This document shows positions 61,301 through 64,000 of a stretch of DNA of 64,000 nucleotides, in pieces. The stretch comes from Casuarius casuarius. Its lineage: Eukaryota > Chordata > Aves > Casuariiformes > Casuariidae. The stretch is taken from assembly GCA_003342895.1 (NCBI GenBank), contig PTFA01000020.1, positions 4,868,605-4,932,604 of the forward strand, read 5' to 3'. The number at the start of each line of letters is the position of its first letter. Positions within the stretch are counted from its first letter, which is position 1. A program made the translations under genes and the position numbers. Under the pieces are notes generated by a model. The model searched no databases, was not told the origin of the DNA, and saw nothing but the letters and a program-made list of their open reading frames with translations.

Positions 61301-64000
61301 ATCGTTCCTTGGGCAAGAGCCAATGAAATACCCAGTTATCAAACCAATGTGACTATGCTGATTGCAAATTTCTTTCCTTTTATTTCATCAGGTTTCTCAC
61401 AAGACATAATGAAACAAGGGAAGGAATTTCCAATGCAAGAATACTAAACCTGCAAGCCCTTGTTCAAGTGAACAGTTCTCATGAGCANAGATTTAAAGCA
61501 TGCGTTAAAAGTGGGATTAGTGCCCGACTAACTGATGACAGCCCTGATTCTGAAGGCAATCAAGCACAAATAACCTTATATCTAGGACCAGCCCCACCAG
61601 ACACACATGCTAGATGTCTGGAGCAGCCAGACAGACATGGGGAGAGGAGGAAAGAAGGGAGGAACAACGTCTTCATTTATTTGGTAGGGCTTTTTGAATA
61701 AAGTCAGCTTCCTCTTCTGCATTCTCATGTCATAAAGCAAAAGACCAGGAAAACATGCAGTATTTTCTTTCTCTTTTGTGAAACACAAGTATTAGCAGAG
61801 GAAAATCAGACACAAATGTAATGTCTGAAACCAGGGAAGACGCAGAGACAACTGGCTAAGAGCCCTGTGCAATTGCTCTTGCATCATATTACTGGAAGGA
61901 CATACAATGCCCTGGATGGTTTTAATGGAAAGGAATTCTGTTACTTGATGCAATTTACAGTGAGGGAAGAAATCATACTACAGTTTACTTGTGTGAACAC
62001 TATGCCTCACATTTAGTTTTAAGCAGGAGGGGGATGGGCAATAATCATTGCACAAAGTGTAGAGACTAGTAGTCTGTACTCATGCATTGAATTATATGTA
62101 CTGTGCTTGTAACTTTATACTAGTAAAAATCGCTTTGAAATTTGATTACTAGAAGGCATTACTTCAACATGAAGCCTGATTTCCTGTATAACACAAACCT
62201 TCTTTAAGCTAAATGATTTCTATTTGACCAAAGTGTACTTTCCAGAATGGTATGTCATCTTGATTTGAAGACTAGCCCAATTGATTCTGCCAGCTAGACT
62301 GTTCCAAACATCACTGCACTCTCCTCTCCTTGGGGATCTGCAGGCAGTGCCAGACTGCTTACAAATTGCCCACAAATGGTAATGAAATCAATGGATGACC
62401 TGCAGCAGAATCAAGTTGTTATATCTTAAAAGACCACTACTGAAGATACACACGCTTTATAGTATATGAAGACAAATAACTGTGGAAGTCGCAATGTTTT
62501 TAGTTGTTTGGATATACATATATTCCTGTACTTGATGACTGTGACACAACTTTTTGCTGCAGGTATAATCTCCCCTCTTTCTTTTCTTCCTTATTTTAAA
62601 ATGTAACTAGTGATTACATTTTTATCTTTCATAAGAATTTGCTAATTTATTTGCAGTTACTGATGTTTAAATTAAAAGGAAAAGCAAACTTATGCATCTT
62701 ACATATGAACAATCATTTTTCATTACAACAGGATTTCTTCCACTGACAAACAGTAACCCTTTATCAACAAAAGTCACGCTTTGAATTAAATAAGAAAAGG
62801 CGTGTGCGCACATACACACACACCAAGTAGATTTTACTGCCTTGCTACAGTCCCTCTGACAGCAATCTTATGATTAAGTTTGTGACCTTGCAATGTTATA
62901 CCCACTAAAATACACAAGGTCCTCAAGGTAAATTGGATTACACACTCAAGGGTGAAGACCTGAATTATATAATACCTTTTGAGTGCCATATTAAAGCACC
63001 AAAACCAATTTAGGTATTGTTTATGAATTACAATGAATAGTGATCCTTCAAGTCTTAAAAGTTACTGGCAGCCATGGCTTTGTTGCGCACCTAACACTCT
63101 CCAGCTCAGGACAAGATCAGAAAGTGACACTTCTAGTCCAGCTATAACATTGCAGTCCTCAGATCTGGGATGTTTTCAGTTCAGACTAATGATCTGTGGT
63201 GCTTCTGTTCTTCAGTGTCGTAGGCAATTTGCAGGAGCCTTGCCTAGATGTGGAAGGAGGTCATTTTGCAGCTGGTGCAACTGTTGTGCCTCATAATCAC
63301 TGCCATCCAGGGACATGCTCTCCTCCCCAGCTTGCCAGATGCCAAGCATACGTTATGGGGAGAAGGGAGAAGCTGCCTGTCCTTCACCTGGCTGCTGGAA
63401 GCCCTGCCCTGCCACCATCACTGCCACATCCTTCTCCAGCTCCACTCGGTGGCTATGGCTGCTGCAGAAGACCCAAGAGTCAAACAGACAAAGATGCTTG
63501 ATGGGGAGCAGCTGGTAGCTCTTGGGAGTCACATACACCCTTCTGCTCCAGGGAGAGGCTGAAGAACCGTGCAAGCACCCCACAGAGCACATGGGCAGGG
63601 CAGCAGAGCAGCAGATGCTCCTTATTTATTCCCTCCTTCCCTTTCTTCTAACCTTTCGGCTGCCGCTGCTACTGGCTTAGCCTGGGGCTGGGACAGCAGA
63701 AGCCAGAGTACATTTGCTTCCACTTGGCTTTCCACCCATAGGGATACTGATTGTGTCATCCTCATCAAGTCTGTCAGAGATCTGAGCGTTATCACCTTGC
63801 CAGGGGTCAGTGCTTCCTTTGTTTCAGTGGCAGCTTATCAACAGAAACAAGCCTGCTGAGGATCATTTTCACTATATGCACAGCTCTTTTTGCTGTGCTA
63901 GTAACACCATCATGCAGGCCTACAACAATAAAAACACACCACATCCCTCATTATTATTATTATTCCAAAATTTTACATAAATTGTTTTCAAGAGAAGGTG
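58398..64000 (-). other. TBC1D9 intron 1, 3' part
   Basis: Non-coding sequence leading towards exon 1. No frame encodes the family's N-terminus (MWVNPEEVLLANALW type) here, so exon 1 and the promoter lie beyond 64000. The last kilobase (about 63050-63700) is richer in G/C. A short (CA)n lies at about 62812-62822 and a (TTA)n at 63951-63964. Confidence 0.7.
63951..63964. repeat. (TTA)n microsatellite
   Basis: Uninterrupted TTA units near the right edge of the window. Confidence 0.7.

Noticed and set aside
58398..64000. Search for TBC1D9 exon 1
   Set aside because: No frame on the - strand encodes the conserved N-terminus, so exon 1 is taken to lie outside the window.
1..64000. CRISPR arrays, operons, tRNA or rRNA genes
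   Set aside because: No regularly spaced direct repeats, no bacterial gene layout and no cloverleaf or rRNA sequence was recognised. The gene structure is plainly that of an animal.

Overview
This is a window of vertebrate nuclear DNA, most likely from a bird. The evidence is long GT-AG introns, small exons that join in frame into two well-known animal proteins, AT-rich intronic sequence, and a 3'-end fragment of a CR1-type LINE, the dominant retrotransposon of birds (also present in other reptiles). The species cannot be fixed from the sequence alone. About two dozen isolated single N bases are assembly ambiguities; two of them fall in ELMOD2 codons.

Layout. Positions 1-98 are a GC-rich, CpG-rich promoter or first-intron edge. 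ELMOD2 lies on the + strand, with eight coding exons from 102 to 7191 (297 codons plus stop) followed by a 3' UTR. From about 8110 to 17230 is a roughly 9 kb convergent intergenic interval with a CR1 fragment and no recognisable gene. TBC1D9 lies on the - strand: its stop codon is at 18786-18788, its 3' UTR runs down towards about 17250, and 20 coding exons climb to 58397. They correspond to exons 2-21 of a 21-exon gene. The first coding exon, about 43 codons, is not in the window and must lie beyond 64000, so 58398-64000 is part of the first intron.

The two genes point tail to tail. Both encode GTPase-activating proteins of membrane traffic: ELMOD2 acts on Arf and Arl GTPases, TBC1D9 is a Rab-GAP of the TBC family. 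I reconstructed every exon junction and the reading frame is kept throughout. The key residues are present: the ELMO-domain arginine at residue 167, the TBC arginine finger (IxxDxxR) and glutamine finger (YxQ), and an EF-hand calcium loop.

The most interesting biological point is an absence. In mammals UCP1, the thermogenic uncoupling protein, sits between ELMOD2 and TBC1D9. Here the same interval holds no mitochondrial-carrier exons, so the window appears to show the locus from which UCP1 was lost. Smaller points are a tandem (NAGNAG-type) acceptor at TBC1D9 exon 20, a repeat and hairpin in the TBC1D9 3' UTR, a 29-nt ELMOD2 exon, recent short tandem duplications, and a 1 kb strand-asymmetric pyrimidine tract. 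I found no undescribed multi-gene system.
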